A stretch of DNA of 64,000 nucleotides from Phialocephala subalpina (Eukaryota; Ascomycota; Leotiomycetes; Helotiales; Mollisiaceae): NCBI GenBank assembly GCA_900073065.1, contig FJOG01000051.1:68997-132996 (forward strand). The letters are read 5' to 3'. This document shows positions 1 through 11,280 of this stretch, piece by piece. Under the pieces are notes generated by a model. The model was not told the origin of the DNA and searched no databases. It was given only the letters and a program-made list of their open reading frames with translations. Both the position numbers and the translations under genes were made by a program. Every line of letters starts with the position of its first letter. Position 1 is the stretch's first letter.

Positions 1-265
1 ACTTTCTGGAGACGAAAACTGTCTATTTCAAATTTGACCATAGTTTCGATATGCATTAGGCGTTGGGGACTGCTTTTGAAGTCTTACATAGGAATATCTT
101 GTTGTTCTACAAATGCCCCAACTTCGCTGCCCGCGAGAAACCCTTTGTGGACTGATATGAGAGGACACCAATGTTGCAGAAGCGCCAAAATTTCAACTGG
201 AGGCTTGCACTCATTGTTCCATAATAATAGGTCATCCAACTTTGCTTTTCCCTGCACTGGTATTT

Positions 266-3200
266 TCATCCTGATAGCTCTCCAAGTATCTTCATCAAAT
301 CCAATAGATTGCCTACCATTGGCGGGAGACAAGTGGTCTCCTCTGGGTGATTTGTCTGAATGATTGCGGCTGCATTCATCATGACGCCTTTCGCACACTG
401 TAGACGACAGAATTGCGCTTCGTACTGTTCGTTTTCTTTAGAGCGTGGTGTCTCTGTGCAGCGCAGACCAGGTCGGCCTTGATTGAACATAATGAATGAT
501 CGGATTTCCGGGCCATCATCTTCGTCTAGAAAGACGCTCGCAGATTCAACAAGTGAATTAGACTGCGCGGGAAAAGTAAACTGGCGATGCTTTCCGCGTT
601 GCTCTTGTTCTGATACTGCTATTCTATCTTGCATCGGGGTGTCGAAGCCGCTTCTACGGTCAGAATCCGAAATGATCAACCCATACACCCACATTGTCAG
701 AGCGGAGAAATAGACCGCAACAGCATGGAAACCTCGTAGCTTGGTATGTTGGAAATCCTTCGCAGCGCGTAGAACTTGGCCTGCATGCCAGATGGCGATC
801 CGGGCGTCCTTGGAGTAGCACCATTCTCTCATCGCGGGAACGATTTCACGAGCGCTGCTCTCGCCCTCCTTTCCAGCAAAGCGTTGGACGTCATCGAGAG
901 AAACATGGAGGAGCATCATTAAGAACTCCGCTAGGAGCCTCACCTCGGGTGAGTTCTTCCCAAATGATTGGCATTTCGAGCGGAGCTTGGTAAGTGTATT
1001 GTACCTGGACAAACCTTGTTAGCTGACTTCTCGAGAGTGGAGTTTGAGATCTGAATCACGAACAGATGCTTTTGCAGAGCGTTATTCAGCAAGTCAAGGG
1101 GGTCGTCCGACGTGCGGTTGGAATTTTTCGCGAAATTTGAATGTTGTTTGTAGTCCCACACTTGAGCCGCAGTGGCATGGAGCGCCGCGAGGTAGCAAAG
1201 ATAAACGTCGACTCTAGAACTCAAGCCTTCTAGGAGATCTATATTTGCAAACACATCCACTAGTAATGGGGGCTGGAATCCTATCGACGCAGTTCTCGCC
1301 ACGATCATGTTGGCCCAGCTTTGGGAATCCGGTGCAAGCCATAAGTCTCTCGAGCTGGGAAGCGGAACATTCATGTGCGCATAGGAGATGATAGGATTCC
1401 TGAGCAGAGCTAGCGAGGCACGAGAATCATGCAAAAATGCTTGAATTGCGAGTCTGTTGTAGAGCATTAGTCAACAGAATTGATCAAGAAGCAAGGCTTA
1501 TTACCTTTTTATTGATTCTTTTTCGAGCCAATCCCGCCATACAGATTCGGTGATCTCAGCTGAATCTCCGGGATGTATACTTATCGATCGATGGTTGGAT
1601 CGTGCGAAGGCATTTGCCTTTATTAACAGCTTCGTTGTTCAGTCAGTCTTCTCTTCCTGCAAAAATGGTGCAAGTATGCCGTTACCGTGTACAGTGGTTG
1701 AAGGAAACTTCCAGCAATCTCCATTGACCTTTTGTAGCCTGACCAGAGGCCAATATCCAGCCACAGCATGTACGCCTGTAGAGCTTGAAGATCACGTGTA
1801 GTACTATTATCTCGTTCAAACTAACCGCTGTTAGTTCTCATAGGATTTTTTCCAGCTGGTTAGCTTCTTACCAGTTCTCCCACAGCTAATCTTACTACTT
1901 CCTGAAAAGCCATGCCCATCTTTTGAATGGATTCGCTATTTACAGCAACCGAGCCTGCGGCGATAAAGGCTAGGAGTAGTTCTGGGCGTGTGTTGACGAG
2001 GCAAAACGCATTTGGTTGGACTCTCGCCTCTAGACTTTCTGCTTCTTGGATGTAAAAGACTTCAATGACGTTGGCAAGAAGGGCCTGTGATGGAAAAGTT
2101 GGAATGTTTTGCTTTGGCGAACAAATGTTCAAGACAACTTTAAACATTTTGTCCCGAGTAGATGCGTTGAGCAAGTTTGGGAGGTGTGGCCTCTGAGCCA
2201 AGGCCTGAAGTCCAGAATCTGGAGAAACACTGCCCTCGTTTATGCTGATATCTTGCTGCTGAGATAGACTGTCATGTTTCGGTGGAGGAATCCATTCCCT
2301 GAAAGAATTAACTATTGCATATTAACTTGATGCTGGGAACATACCACGGCGATAACTGGAAGGCATCTGCTCGTAATGAAAGGGTTGACGGCGATGAATA
2401 TGAATCTGCTTCTGTGGTAGGATAGTTTGGGAAGAAAACCTTGGTTGGGAAATGTTCTAGGAGCTGAAAGTCAAAGTCATCCAGACAGAATTGCACATCT
2501 TGCGCAAAGTTTGATACATCAGGTGGAGCAATTATATCCTGACTAGAAGGAAGATGATCAGACGATGGCATCATTATCTGCTCGAAGAAGTCCGCGAATG
2601 TCTGCGAGTGACCGTCGAATGTATCCTGGTCTAACAACATTGTAGCATCAATGTCACCGATCATGCCAGAATTCAAGACGTCCTGCTTTTCTGTGTCGGA
2701 TCTTCGGGTTTCGAGCGAGCTATTGGAGCCAGCGGGTTGGGTTCCTGAGACCAGCTGCCGCTGGTGAAATTCAACAGAATATGTCGGAGAGAGCATTTCT
2801 GTGGCTTCCGGACTCTGCGCACTCTCTGAAGGAGTTCCAGTGGTAGTAGAAGGGTCGGGAGGAACGCAGGCCGTGTTTCTCTTTCGGCATCGCTGAAGCT
2901 GCTGTTAACCTTGACGTTTCAAAGCTCAAAAGGAAGTCATATTTACCCCACATGGTTTTTTGTCCTCGCATTTAGCCTTTGCTACCACACAACTCTTACA
3001 AGCTTGTGCTGTTCTCTCTTTTGGTCGAGTCGGTGGTTGGCTTCTGGGGGTTGCGTTCCTCCGTGTATGGCCTAGCACGTGACGATTCAAGAGATCACTA
3101 CTATTCTGTCAATTCCGACTGGGCAAACCCTCTAGAAAGACAATATGTGGCTCTGGCAGGGGTATTTTAAAATTTCCTGCTTTTACTCATCTATCGTGTA

Positions 3201-3624
3201 AAGACAGCGTAGAAGTACATGGAACATACACTTCGCGGAACGGTAACAAAGTGTACTTACAGTCTGTTGAACCCCTTTTGACACCTGGCGCACTGGAATG
3301 GTCGTGCGTTGTCATCTAATCATGGTATTTAGTAGCATCTTCATTTATAATACAATCACAAGTGGAGAGACAAGCCCGGAACTTACGTGATCGCAAGTGC
3401 CTGGTGAGGTGGTCATGACGGTCGTAGGATTTTTCACAAAGTGGACACTGATGGCGAGTTTGCTGTCGCGAAAGGAGCTTTGCAGTTTGGGATGCGGATT
3501 GATGCGTATCAGGCAAAAGAAGGCTCCGATTCCGAGGACGCTCCCCAGTCTCATCGGCAGCTCTGGAGGAAGAGGAGGTAGAAGAGACAGAAAAGGAGGG
3601 TCGGTGGTGCATCCCTGTTGCCAT
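266..3624 (-). CDS. Transcription factor with C2H2 fingers plus Zn2Cys6 cluster and fungal_trans domain
   Basis: Likely nuclear pathway-specific activator. The first exons (3387-3624, 3261-3315, 2947-3097) encode two C2H2 fingers: CPLCEKSYDRHDHLTRHLRSH near residue 60, and one starting CARCQKGF and ending LLNRHVLGH. They are followed by a Zn2Cys6 cluster (CKSCVVAKAKC, then KPCGRC) that continues into exon 2345-2892. The splice choices restore canonical finger and cluster spacing and total 148 codons at the third junction. Further exons (1872-2298 and below) carry a fungal_trans-like middle region (AYMLWLDIGLWSG; then DSRASLALLRNPIISY). The protein ends LLDLMKILGELSG at 266. Combining both DNA-binding types in one protein is less common than either alone. 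It sits at the edge of the metabolic cluster, so a regulatory role there is inference. The three most 3' exon borders are approximate. Confidence 0.88.
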
Positions 3625-4386
3625 TGCTGATTTGATTCCTGGAGTTGGTAGTGCTGTAATGAGATCCGGTCCGCAATTGCATTAGCATCGTATTAATCTA
3701 ACAAAAAGCTTTGGGCGTTGATATTAAATCGAACTGCAGCACAAGTGAAGTTGTCCCCTTTGACGACGTCGCAGCAGCTTAGCGCGTCTCCGCATTTGCG
3801 GGGTTTCGGTGTCTCGGCCCCCTTTCTGGACAGTCGGCAGCTCTTCGGTTCAGTCCTGCATTGGTTATTTTAGCGAGACAGTCCCCCACCAGTTCCGTAT
3901 TCTCCACAGCGCGCAAGAGACCTGCACAAGGAAAACGGTATGCTCCATCCAAGTTGGGCGCCGATGAAATTTGGTCTCAATGCGCACGCAGAATAAGCCT
4001 TTCTATTCTCGATGTGTTGAATTTTAAATTTGTGATAGTATGCAGCAAACTATTAGATATTGTTTATTCACTAGGCTGCTCGTTTTTCCCACTATGGGGC
4101 CCTACGAGGACGTGCGGCGGTGGCAAGCTCGGGTAGCATGAGATTTGGCAAAGAAGTGCGACACGGCCCGGGCTCAAACAACCGGAAACCGAGCTTTTCG
4201 GGAAAATTACTCGCGGATTTTTAATCGATGCAAAGATCTAAATAAACCGTGGGGCCCTATTTAGGGGGAAAACGAGCAGCCCATTATTCACACTATAATA
4301 TAGCCACGCAAGAGACAAAATCTTTGCTCGCGAGCCATATGAATTCATCTCAGGTGAACTACATTAACTGCCCCTACCACACACCA
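3625..4386. other. Intergenic region containing a MITE
   Basis: Upstream of the regulator and downstream of the MFS gene. No gene is recognised. It holds the 212-bp hAT-type MITE listed separately and a GGTCCGCA octamer at 3668-3675. Confidence 0.6.
4072..4283. mobile_element. Non-autonomous hAT-type MITE, 212 bp
   Basis: The ends form imperfect terminal inverted repeats of about 35 bp. The left end begins TAGGCTGCTCGTTTTTCCC; the right end read in reverse begins TGGGCTGCTCGTTTTCCCC. Both arms also contain GGGGCCC. The element is flanked by identical 8-bp direct repeats, TTATTCAC, at 4064-4071 and 4284-4291. Termini of the form TRGG with an 8-bp target duplication are the hallmark of the hAT superfamily. 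It has no coding capacity, so it would need a transposase supplied elsewhere. No second copy was seen in this window. Confidence 0.8.
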
Positions 4387-6157
4387 TCACAGGAATCGTA
4401 GGGTCTTCTTTCTCAACCAAGGCGAGGCAAAATATAATGGCAAAGCCAGAAACAAAATAGCCCACTGAACCGCAGCCATCTCAACGAACATTTTCTTCAG
4501 ACCTTCATTATAGAACCATTTGCCAGTGCTTTTAGTCAGAGCGAAAGCAACGGAGTTCTTTATCGCATTGATCAAGACTAAAGCTTCCCCACTTCGCCGT
4601 GGATAAGTGTCGACTGCGTATGCTAAGAGAACGCTGGGAACGAGCACGAGGCCAGCTGACTGCATAGCGAAACCAACTCCGGCAATGGCATAACTTCTTT
4701 TTGCGGCGATCGTATAGGCATAGAGGATCAATCCTGGAGGACAGATCAAAAATGGTAAGACCAAAGCTGGCATGCGATGTTCTGGTTGATGTTCACCAGA
4801 ACCTCTCCTCATGAATTGAGAAATCGCATCAGTGAGGGGACCAGCCATCGGATAGGCGATAACAACACCAATTAGGGACGCCAATGGAAAAATACCTAGT
4901 GCCTTCGAGGTGAACAGATAGGGCGGAGGTGAACAGATAGGGCGGAGGTGACAGAAGAGCAGGAGACAGCGAGGAGATTACCACAATTCTATGCAGAAGT
5001 GTGAGCATCGGCCTGCTAAAAATATGTCTGGAGCTTGGACTTACCCTCCAATGACTGTTCCAAAAGAAGCTCCAGCATAAACCACCTGGGGTACGGCAAA
5101 GAATTGGAGTGGCTCGATGGCTCGTCGAAATACTGCTCTGATACCTTGTTGTTCTAAACCACGGTCGTGGAATTGGATCAGGTCTGTCCAATAACTTCCG
5201 GCGTATGGTGTATTGAGCTCTGCACCTGATGGATCATTTGTCCGTGTAACAGTCTCAATTATCTCAACGTCTTCGGCTTTGTCCGATACGAAGCCGGGGC
5301 TCTGCTCAGATCCTATTTGGCCATCGGCCACATTGCGACGATAAGTGGTCTCCAGAAGGAAGAAAATGACTGAGAACAAGTTTATTCCGATCAGAATCGA
5401 AGTGAGCTTGAAAAACCAATGCCATCCTCTTGCTTCTATGAGGTACCCAGCAATTAATGGACCAATTTGCGAGCCACCCGCGAGAAACATCTGAAGGAAT
5501 GCCATTGCTGTTGCATACTTTCGCTCGAGAAATAGATCTATAGTATCCTGATTAGCTCATGGCAAGAAAATACAGACCCAAGACACTCGCCTGCAACCAT
5601 CGAAGGGCCAAGTGTTTCAACTGCTCCTGCTCCTGTAGATTTATGTCAGTATCTATCAAGCTTTCTCAAAGGTATCACCCTACCAAGACTTGCCAAAACT
5701 CGGGATCCAAGCAAGCTGTCAAAACTTGTCGCATATTGGCTCCAAAGTGATCCCGCCAGGAAAACAATCAGAGATGCTATCGTTACAGGACGCTTCCCAA
5801 TGCAGAGTGCTATCGGCATCCAGAATATGCTGGAAACACCAAGTGCGAGGACAGACCAAGCTATGAGGTCGGTAAGCTTCCCGAAGGATACCCTGAAGTC
5901 CATTGCCAACTCCGGAAAACCTGTGGCTATTCCAGACTTCGGATATCAGTGCCCATTCAATGCTTCAAGAGAGTTGACTCACCGAATACATGTTTCCCAG
6001 AAACACAAAGAGACTGAGGTTGAGAAGAACGGCATATTTGATAAGTGATGGCCAGAACTGGTCTCTGAATTTAGCATTAAAGATCGGTCTTAGAGTGTAA
6101 AAGTCTGACCTTTGGATCACCAACGGTGCATTGACGAGTCAATGATTTTGAATGCAT
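4387..6157 (-). CDS. MFS transporter (DHA1-like), reading frame broken by a 19-bp duplication
   Basis: Twelve-helix major facilitator, expected in the plasma membrane, probably an H+ antiporter or exporter of small molecules. Recognisable segments in order: LNLSLFVFLGNMYS, then SGIATGFPELAMDF after a 46-nt intron; a loop of charged residues; FGTVIGG; PPYLFTSKALGIF; LASLIGVVIAYPMAG; and a C-terminus ending LRKKTLRFL. Start at the ATG at 6157 followed by a short exon; this start is tentative. Within the PPYLFTS helix the DNA has a 19-bp tandem duplication (4908-4945). One copy gives continuous reading from the upstream exon into SKALGIF, while two copies shift the frame. No AG acceptor lies between the copies and the downstream coding stretch, so splicing cannot easily rescue it. 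Either a disrupted allele or a sequence error. Confidence 0.75.
4908..4945. repeat. 19-bp tandem duplication inside MFS coding sequence
   Basis: Two exact copies of AGGTGAACAGATAGGGCGG (4908-4926 and 4927-4945), followed by a 6-nt partial third copy. The unit is not a multiple of three and lies in sequence encoding a conserved PPYLFTS stretch on the minus strand. Confidence 0.92.
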
Positions 6158-6971
6158 ACTGACAGTGTGCGAGTATCGAGGTCGAGCTGGATGAAAGAAA
6201 CCAAAAAAATAAGATACCAGGTTCCGCGTCAACGGAAATTCAAGAGGCCAGGTATCATAAAAGCAGTGATTGGAATTTTGTTCTATATATCCACATCAAG
6301 ACCCCAAGGAATTCATATTTTAGCGCACCAGAGTGTGGAGTGTGAAAAGCCGGAGAAGTGGACCCGTATTTCCCCACACGTTCCGGGGTCACCAAGCCAC
6401 CCAATTACCATTCTCAAGCAGGAATAACGCTTGTTGATTGGTCCAAATTGTAAGACAAGATTCTAGATTCTGCTCATGAAAAACGCTTGCACTCCACTTT
6501 CCGCCCCATGACTCAACCTCTCTTAAAAGGACTTCCGATGGATGGTCATGTGTCTAGAAACACAAATAGCTTTACAAATGAGTCGCGAGCTTCTTAGAAG
6601 TCAATGATATGGATGATAGTGTCAGCGAAGAAAGTCGGCCGTACCACAACACTCACTCTGGCAAGGGAGAGTTCACAGCTACTCTGAGGACTACCGCGCC
6701 ACAGCTCACAAGAATATAACATAGGAGTCACGAAGCTTGTGAGGAGTGTGACTCCATTTGTGGGTGGCAGGCCGCAAATTGCAACTACATTCTTGAATCC
6801 TCCTAAAGCTCAAGGACCTTGAAACTCCCAATGGTAACGGCCCTTTCCAAAACGATACACGGTTGGACATGTCCTCACGGAAAACACAATTGCAGATCCT
6901 GTGATCTTGTGTACCACAAATGATTCTTCTCTACCTGGAAACCGTCAGACAACATACGGCTTTGAGAGATT
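6158..6971. other. Intergenic, no gene recognised
   Basis: Lies between the start of the MFS gene and the end of the FAD monooxygenase gene. I see no conserved coding sequence, RNA gene or clear repeat in it. It presumably holds the MFS promoter. Confidence 0.5.
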
Positions 6972-8330
6972 CTACGAAATGATGGTCTCCCCTGTTGCCG
7001 GATTTATCAAATTTAAGGCAAAGCCGTGCTTTTTCATTGCCTCTACTGCCTCCTGTGTCATCTTATATCTCCAGTAGTAGTCTGAGTACGTTTGTGTGGT
7101 CTTGTGGTTAACCCTCTGCTCACTCGTCTTCTTCGGCGCCATTTCTCTCGTGTACTCGATGACAGTTCTCACTCGTTCGACCCGCAGTTCATCGAAGACT
7201 GCAAGGCGCCTTTCGACATCCTCCAAGGTAGCACCTTTCAAAACTACTCTCAAGGCTTCTGCATCTTCGATCGCCTGGCAGCCACCCTGACCTTGATCTT
7301 GAGAAAGATTAGTTCACAATGCAAGGACAACGAATTCCGGACTCACGAGGTCCCATAGCGTGAGCAGCATCACCAATCAGTACAAACGTTCCTTTGACCA
7401 ACGTTGAAAGCGGATTTCGGTCTCGTAGTGACCAAACTCCTGTATCCGTTGCCATTCCAAGGAATTTCGCAACACTCGGGTGGAAATCTTCGAACTGCTC
7501 GACCATCTCTTCTACGGTGACATTCGTGCCCCACTGCTGCCGCCGTTCTGTGTCGTCTGGAAATATACAAACGAAGTTCATGAACTCCCAACTTGAGCAA
7601 GGGTAGGCCACAATACGTCGATCCGGACCAATGAGCATGAGAACTTTGGCAGAGTCAACCAGCATGGCTGTGTCGGGATCTTTTCTCATGCGCTCGCTGG
7701 GAATCATGCATCGGTATGCGGAGAGACCTTGGGAGACGGACTTCATTTCGCCAAAGACCGAATTCCCTGTCGCTGTGCGTATTCCATCAGCACCTATGAT
7801 AACGTCGCCAGCGAAGGTTCGGCCGTCTTTGAGGTGAACAATGTTGCCGGGTATTTCGACTCTTTCCACTTGGGCCCCCAATTCCAGGTGGGGAGTGGTA
7901 CCCAGGCCATCCATTGATAGTGCAGCTCGTTTAAGTTCTCCGTGGACGTCTTGACGAGAGAAGTACCACCAGGGCTCATTGTACTTCTTGGTGACCATCT
8001 CCATCTCCCATTCAAGAAGTACAGATAGGTCTTGCCAGTGCAGTTCTTGAAACTTGAAGCTGTTAGCATGACAGAGTACATTCGTGTAGCACGCATTCCG
8101 ACCTTTTCTGCTTCAACATATCGTGCCTTGACAGGGTCAAATCCAGCTCGTGCTAGACTTGACCTCAACAGTCTGCTTGCATTCATCGATAAAGTGATAG
8201 CAGCACCGAGCTCCTGATTCAAGGTTGACGACTCGAGAATGGTGACATCGTGATCTTCCCTCAAGAGCAAAGCAGTCGCAAATCCGGCGATACCGCCGCC
8301 GCAAATTATGACCTTCAATCTAGTGTTCAT
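6972..8330 (-). CDS. FAD-dependent monooxygenase, salicylate-hydroxylase-like
   Basis: Class A flavoprotein hydroxylase that would add oxygen to an aromatic or heteroaromatic substrate using NAD(P)H and O2. The N-terminus has the Rossmann motif GGGIAGFATALLL right after the ATG at 8330. The middle has GADGIR (the DG motif region). The FAD-ribityl motif GDAAHAMGP is followed, after an intron, by an exon with the usual QAIEDAEALRVVL segment. The protein ends NPATGETIIS. The order and length (about 420 residues) match salicylate 1-monooxygenase and 6-hydroxynicotinate 3-monooxygenase relatives. It is divergent from the P450 gene starting at 8881, with a shared 550-bp intergenic region. The exact substrate cannot be read from sequence. 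Confidence 0.88.
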
Positions 8331-8880
8331 TTCGTTATGGGCAGATGGATTTGGACGGGTTTGACACATCTGGAAGAGAGAAATGTGACTGTGCTGACTG
8401 AGGCAAGGCATGGGACTTGGTAAGAAGCCGGAGTTCCAGTACCCTTTCTGAGCCTCGCGTCTAGGTTTAAAGAAACCGCTCGTCTGCGTCGCCTTGCAAC
8501 GATTGATTATCACAAAGGCTTGCAAAACCACATCCGTATAGCCACGCCGCTGAAAATGGTGTTCGTTAAGGACGAGCTAGGATCTTATCTCGGAGTTACG
8601 AGCGCCGAGGGCGACTTTGCGGGGGGGAGGCGATTGAATGCCCCAAAGGGTCTGGGGAGCGGCAACGATTCCAAGTACGGGTCGTCCACATCGGATCCGC
8701 GGTTTCGCCCACCACCCCGCGGTCCGCACTCCGTACTCTGCACTCCGCATAACATCCACGCGGAGTTTGTTTTGATTGGACCAATAACTTCTGTTGACAG
8801 CATGGGTCATTCTCAACAAGTGGTGGCCAAGTGATACTGAAATGCTGGGTATCAAAAGATAGCCAGCTGCAAAAGAAACA
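8331..8880. promoter_or_regulatory. Shared divergent promoter, FAD monooxygenase / P450
   Basis: 550 bp between two divergently transcribed genes. A GC-rich stretch around 8690-8765 is rich in CGG/CCG triplets, as bound by Zn2Cys6 proteins. It includes CGGATCCGCGG, the octamer GGTCCGCA at 8721-8728 and two copies of GCACTCCG (8725 and 8742). A regulatory role is inference. Confidence 0.45.
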
Positions 8881-10835
8881 ATGTCTTGCATCAAGTTTTC
8901 AAACTTCCGCTTTCATCGATCAACCGAGATGTCTCATAATCTATCGGGTTTTGTTGAGTCAAACTGGAAGACCACATTACCTCTTCTTGCAATTATTCTT
9001 TTTTCTGTGTGTATAGCACTATGGCGTACTCTTTATAACCTTCTTTTACATCCTCTCACGAAGTTTCCGGGGCCAATCGCGGCAAGTTTGAGCGAATGGT
9101 GGGAGATTTATCACACAATCAAATGTAAGCGAGGAGATGGTAAGGTGATGTATCTCATACTAATAGGGAATATAAGGTGATCGCTTCAACGTCATACAAG
9201 AACTCCACGAAAAACACGGACGCGTTGTCAGAATTGGCCCAAATCAAGTTTCCATCTCCTCTCCCGAGGCATTTCACTACGTCTTTGTCACAAAATGCAG
9301 CTCTTTCATCAAGTCCAATTTCTATGCGACCATTCAACCCGGTATTGGACCTAAGTATGCGGGACTGTTCAATTATACCGACCACAAGCGTGCTGTGGCA
9401 GAGAGACGGGACCTGCAGCCTATGTTCTCTCCCGCCAGTTTGAAGCAATACGAGGCCAGATATGCAGGTCAGCTTGAGCAACTGGTTACTGCTATGAAGT
9501 CCGCAGAGCAGGTTGATATGTTCAAATTATTGTAAGTATTCTTCAAGCTTTGCCTTCACAAAACCCACCGTATTAACAACATGACAGTAAGTACTTGCTT
9601 CTCGACGCCGTCGGTGACCTATCCTTTGATCGGTCTTTCGACCAACTGAAGTCTGGCGAAGACCATCAGTACGTCATTGATTTCAACAATGCATTCATGT
9701 TGATTGGACTGGTATGCATACCTTACAAGACGTTATAGGCTACCAGTTAACAGATTTTCAGCAAAACACATTCGCTTGGTTGCTCCCATTCATTCCGTAT
9801 CTACCGTTCAAATCTCTCAAAGATGCTTACTTTGGGCTTCAACGGGTCTTCGCTTATTCTCAAGCTCAAGTCAAGCAGTATCTAGACCAAGATACTTCGA
9901 AGAAAAGGGGAACATTAATGTCTGGTTTCTTGGACCCCGAGACAGGCAATCCTAAGGATGGATACAGCCCTTGGAGCATCGCTCTCTCAGGACACGGATT
10001 TATGTAAGTGAAATGTTGTTAACCAAATTCCTACCAACTCATTTACTGACATCTGAGGTTTCAGTATTGCAGGTTCAGAGGCATCTTCTATCACGTTGAC
10101 ATATATGCTCTGGCTCCTCATCAAAAACCCAGAAATGGAGAAGAGATTACGCCACGAGCTCGCGACACTCCCGCAGGGCTACAGCAGCTTCAATCTTGCT
10201 AAGCTACCATATCTTGACGCGATTGTTCGAGAAACTCTGCGCATATATCCACCAGCACCATCCCCGATGCCCAGAGTTGTTCCTCAACACGGATTTACAT
10301 TAGAAGGTTTTGAGTATCCGCCAGGTGTAAGTCTTTTCGATAGGGTGGTCAAGTTCCAGTTTGGTAATATCAAAATTGGAAGCTGATCTGTTTTTACGCG
10401 ACCGAAGACGATAATATCTGCGCAGCCCTATACAATCCATAGATGTTCCGAAGTCTTCGAAAATCCAGAGGTTTTCAATCCTGACAGGTGGTTGGGGGTT
10501 TCACCAGAAACCAAGGAACGGATGAACAAGGCTTTCATTCCTTTCTCAGCTGGTCAAAGAGGGTATGAGTCTACCCCTCCACCGTGCAACTATACTTAGG
10601 ACGATCGAAACTACTAATATACCATATTGATAGATGTCTCGGTCGTGGATTAGCCTGGATGCACATGCAGATGGGCCTGGTAAAGTGTCTCGAAGAGTTT
10701 GATCGATTCGAACTGGCAAATGGTATGACGGATGAGGATATGGTATTGATTGAACGTGGAGCGTTGGCAAAGCCAAAGTCGACAAAGTTGTGGGTGACAT
10801 GTCATGCGAAAGAGAAGCCAGGATTTCACCAGTGA
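8881..10835 (+). CDS. Cytochrome P450 monooxygenase
   Basis: Membrane-anchored heme monooxygenase of the endoplasmic reticulum. An N-terminal hydrophobic anchor (LPLLAIILFSVCIALW) is followed by the proline-rich hinge KFPGPIA. An I-helix-like stretch IAGSEASSITLTYMLW has Ser in place of the usual Thr pair. The ExxR motif is in VRETLRIYPPAP. The heme loop is FIPFSAGQRG-CLGRGLA, split by an intron just before the cysteine. It ends KEKPGFHQ at 10835. At least five introns interrupt it. The ATG at 8929 (MSHNLSGF) would also give a well-proportioned anchor, so the first 16 residues are uncertain. It is divergent from the FAD monooxygenase and convergent with the next P450. The closest visible style is benzoate-4-hydroxylase/CYP-type tailoring enzymes; the substrate is unknown. 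Confidence 0.9.
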
Positions 10836-11280
10836 GATAATAATTCTAGAAGTCCGAGATTCGCAAAAATAGAGCTTTTTCCAACCTTGCCTTTCAATGA
10901 ACCAAGCCTCGATAAAACTCAGTAAATTCCAAGTTGAAGCGCAGAAGATGAGAGTTTATTGGCAACGTTATTGTAATTTTAGCGATTCCAGGATTGCTTG
11001 TGATTCTAAACATTTCCTACGAGGTACATAGCATCCAACTTAGTTTAATTAGAACCTTGGAATTATTCAAACGCAAATGATTGCAAGAAGCTATCAATAC
11101 GAAGTGGACTTGGGAAGTGATACAATGCCTGCTTTTCCTTCTGGTGTACAAAGATGGGATATATTTCATTCGAGGGAACTCTTCCAAAACGACAAGGGCT
11201 TAGAGAAAGCTGAGTTCAGTATCGCCATTGAACCGTGACATCCAAGGTATATCCATTAGCTGCGTGTATAAAGATGGTGT
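10836..11280. other. Convergent intergenic region
   Basis: Spacer between the 3' ends of the two P450 genes. It presumably holds both transcript ends. No additional gene seen. Confidence 0.5.
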
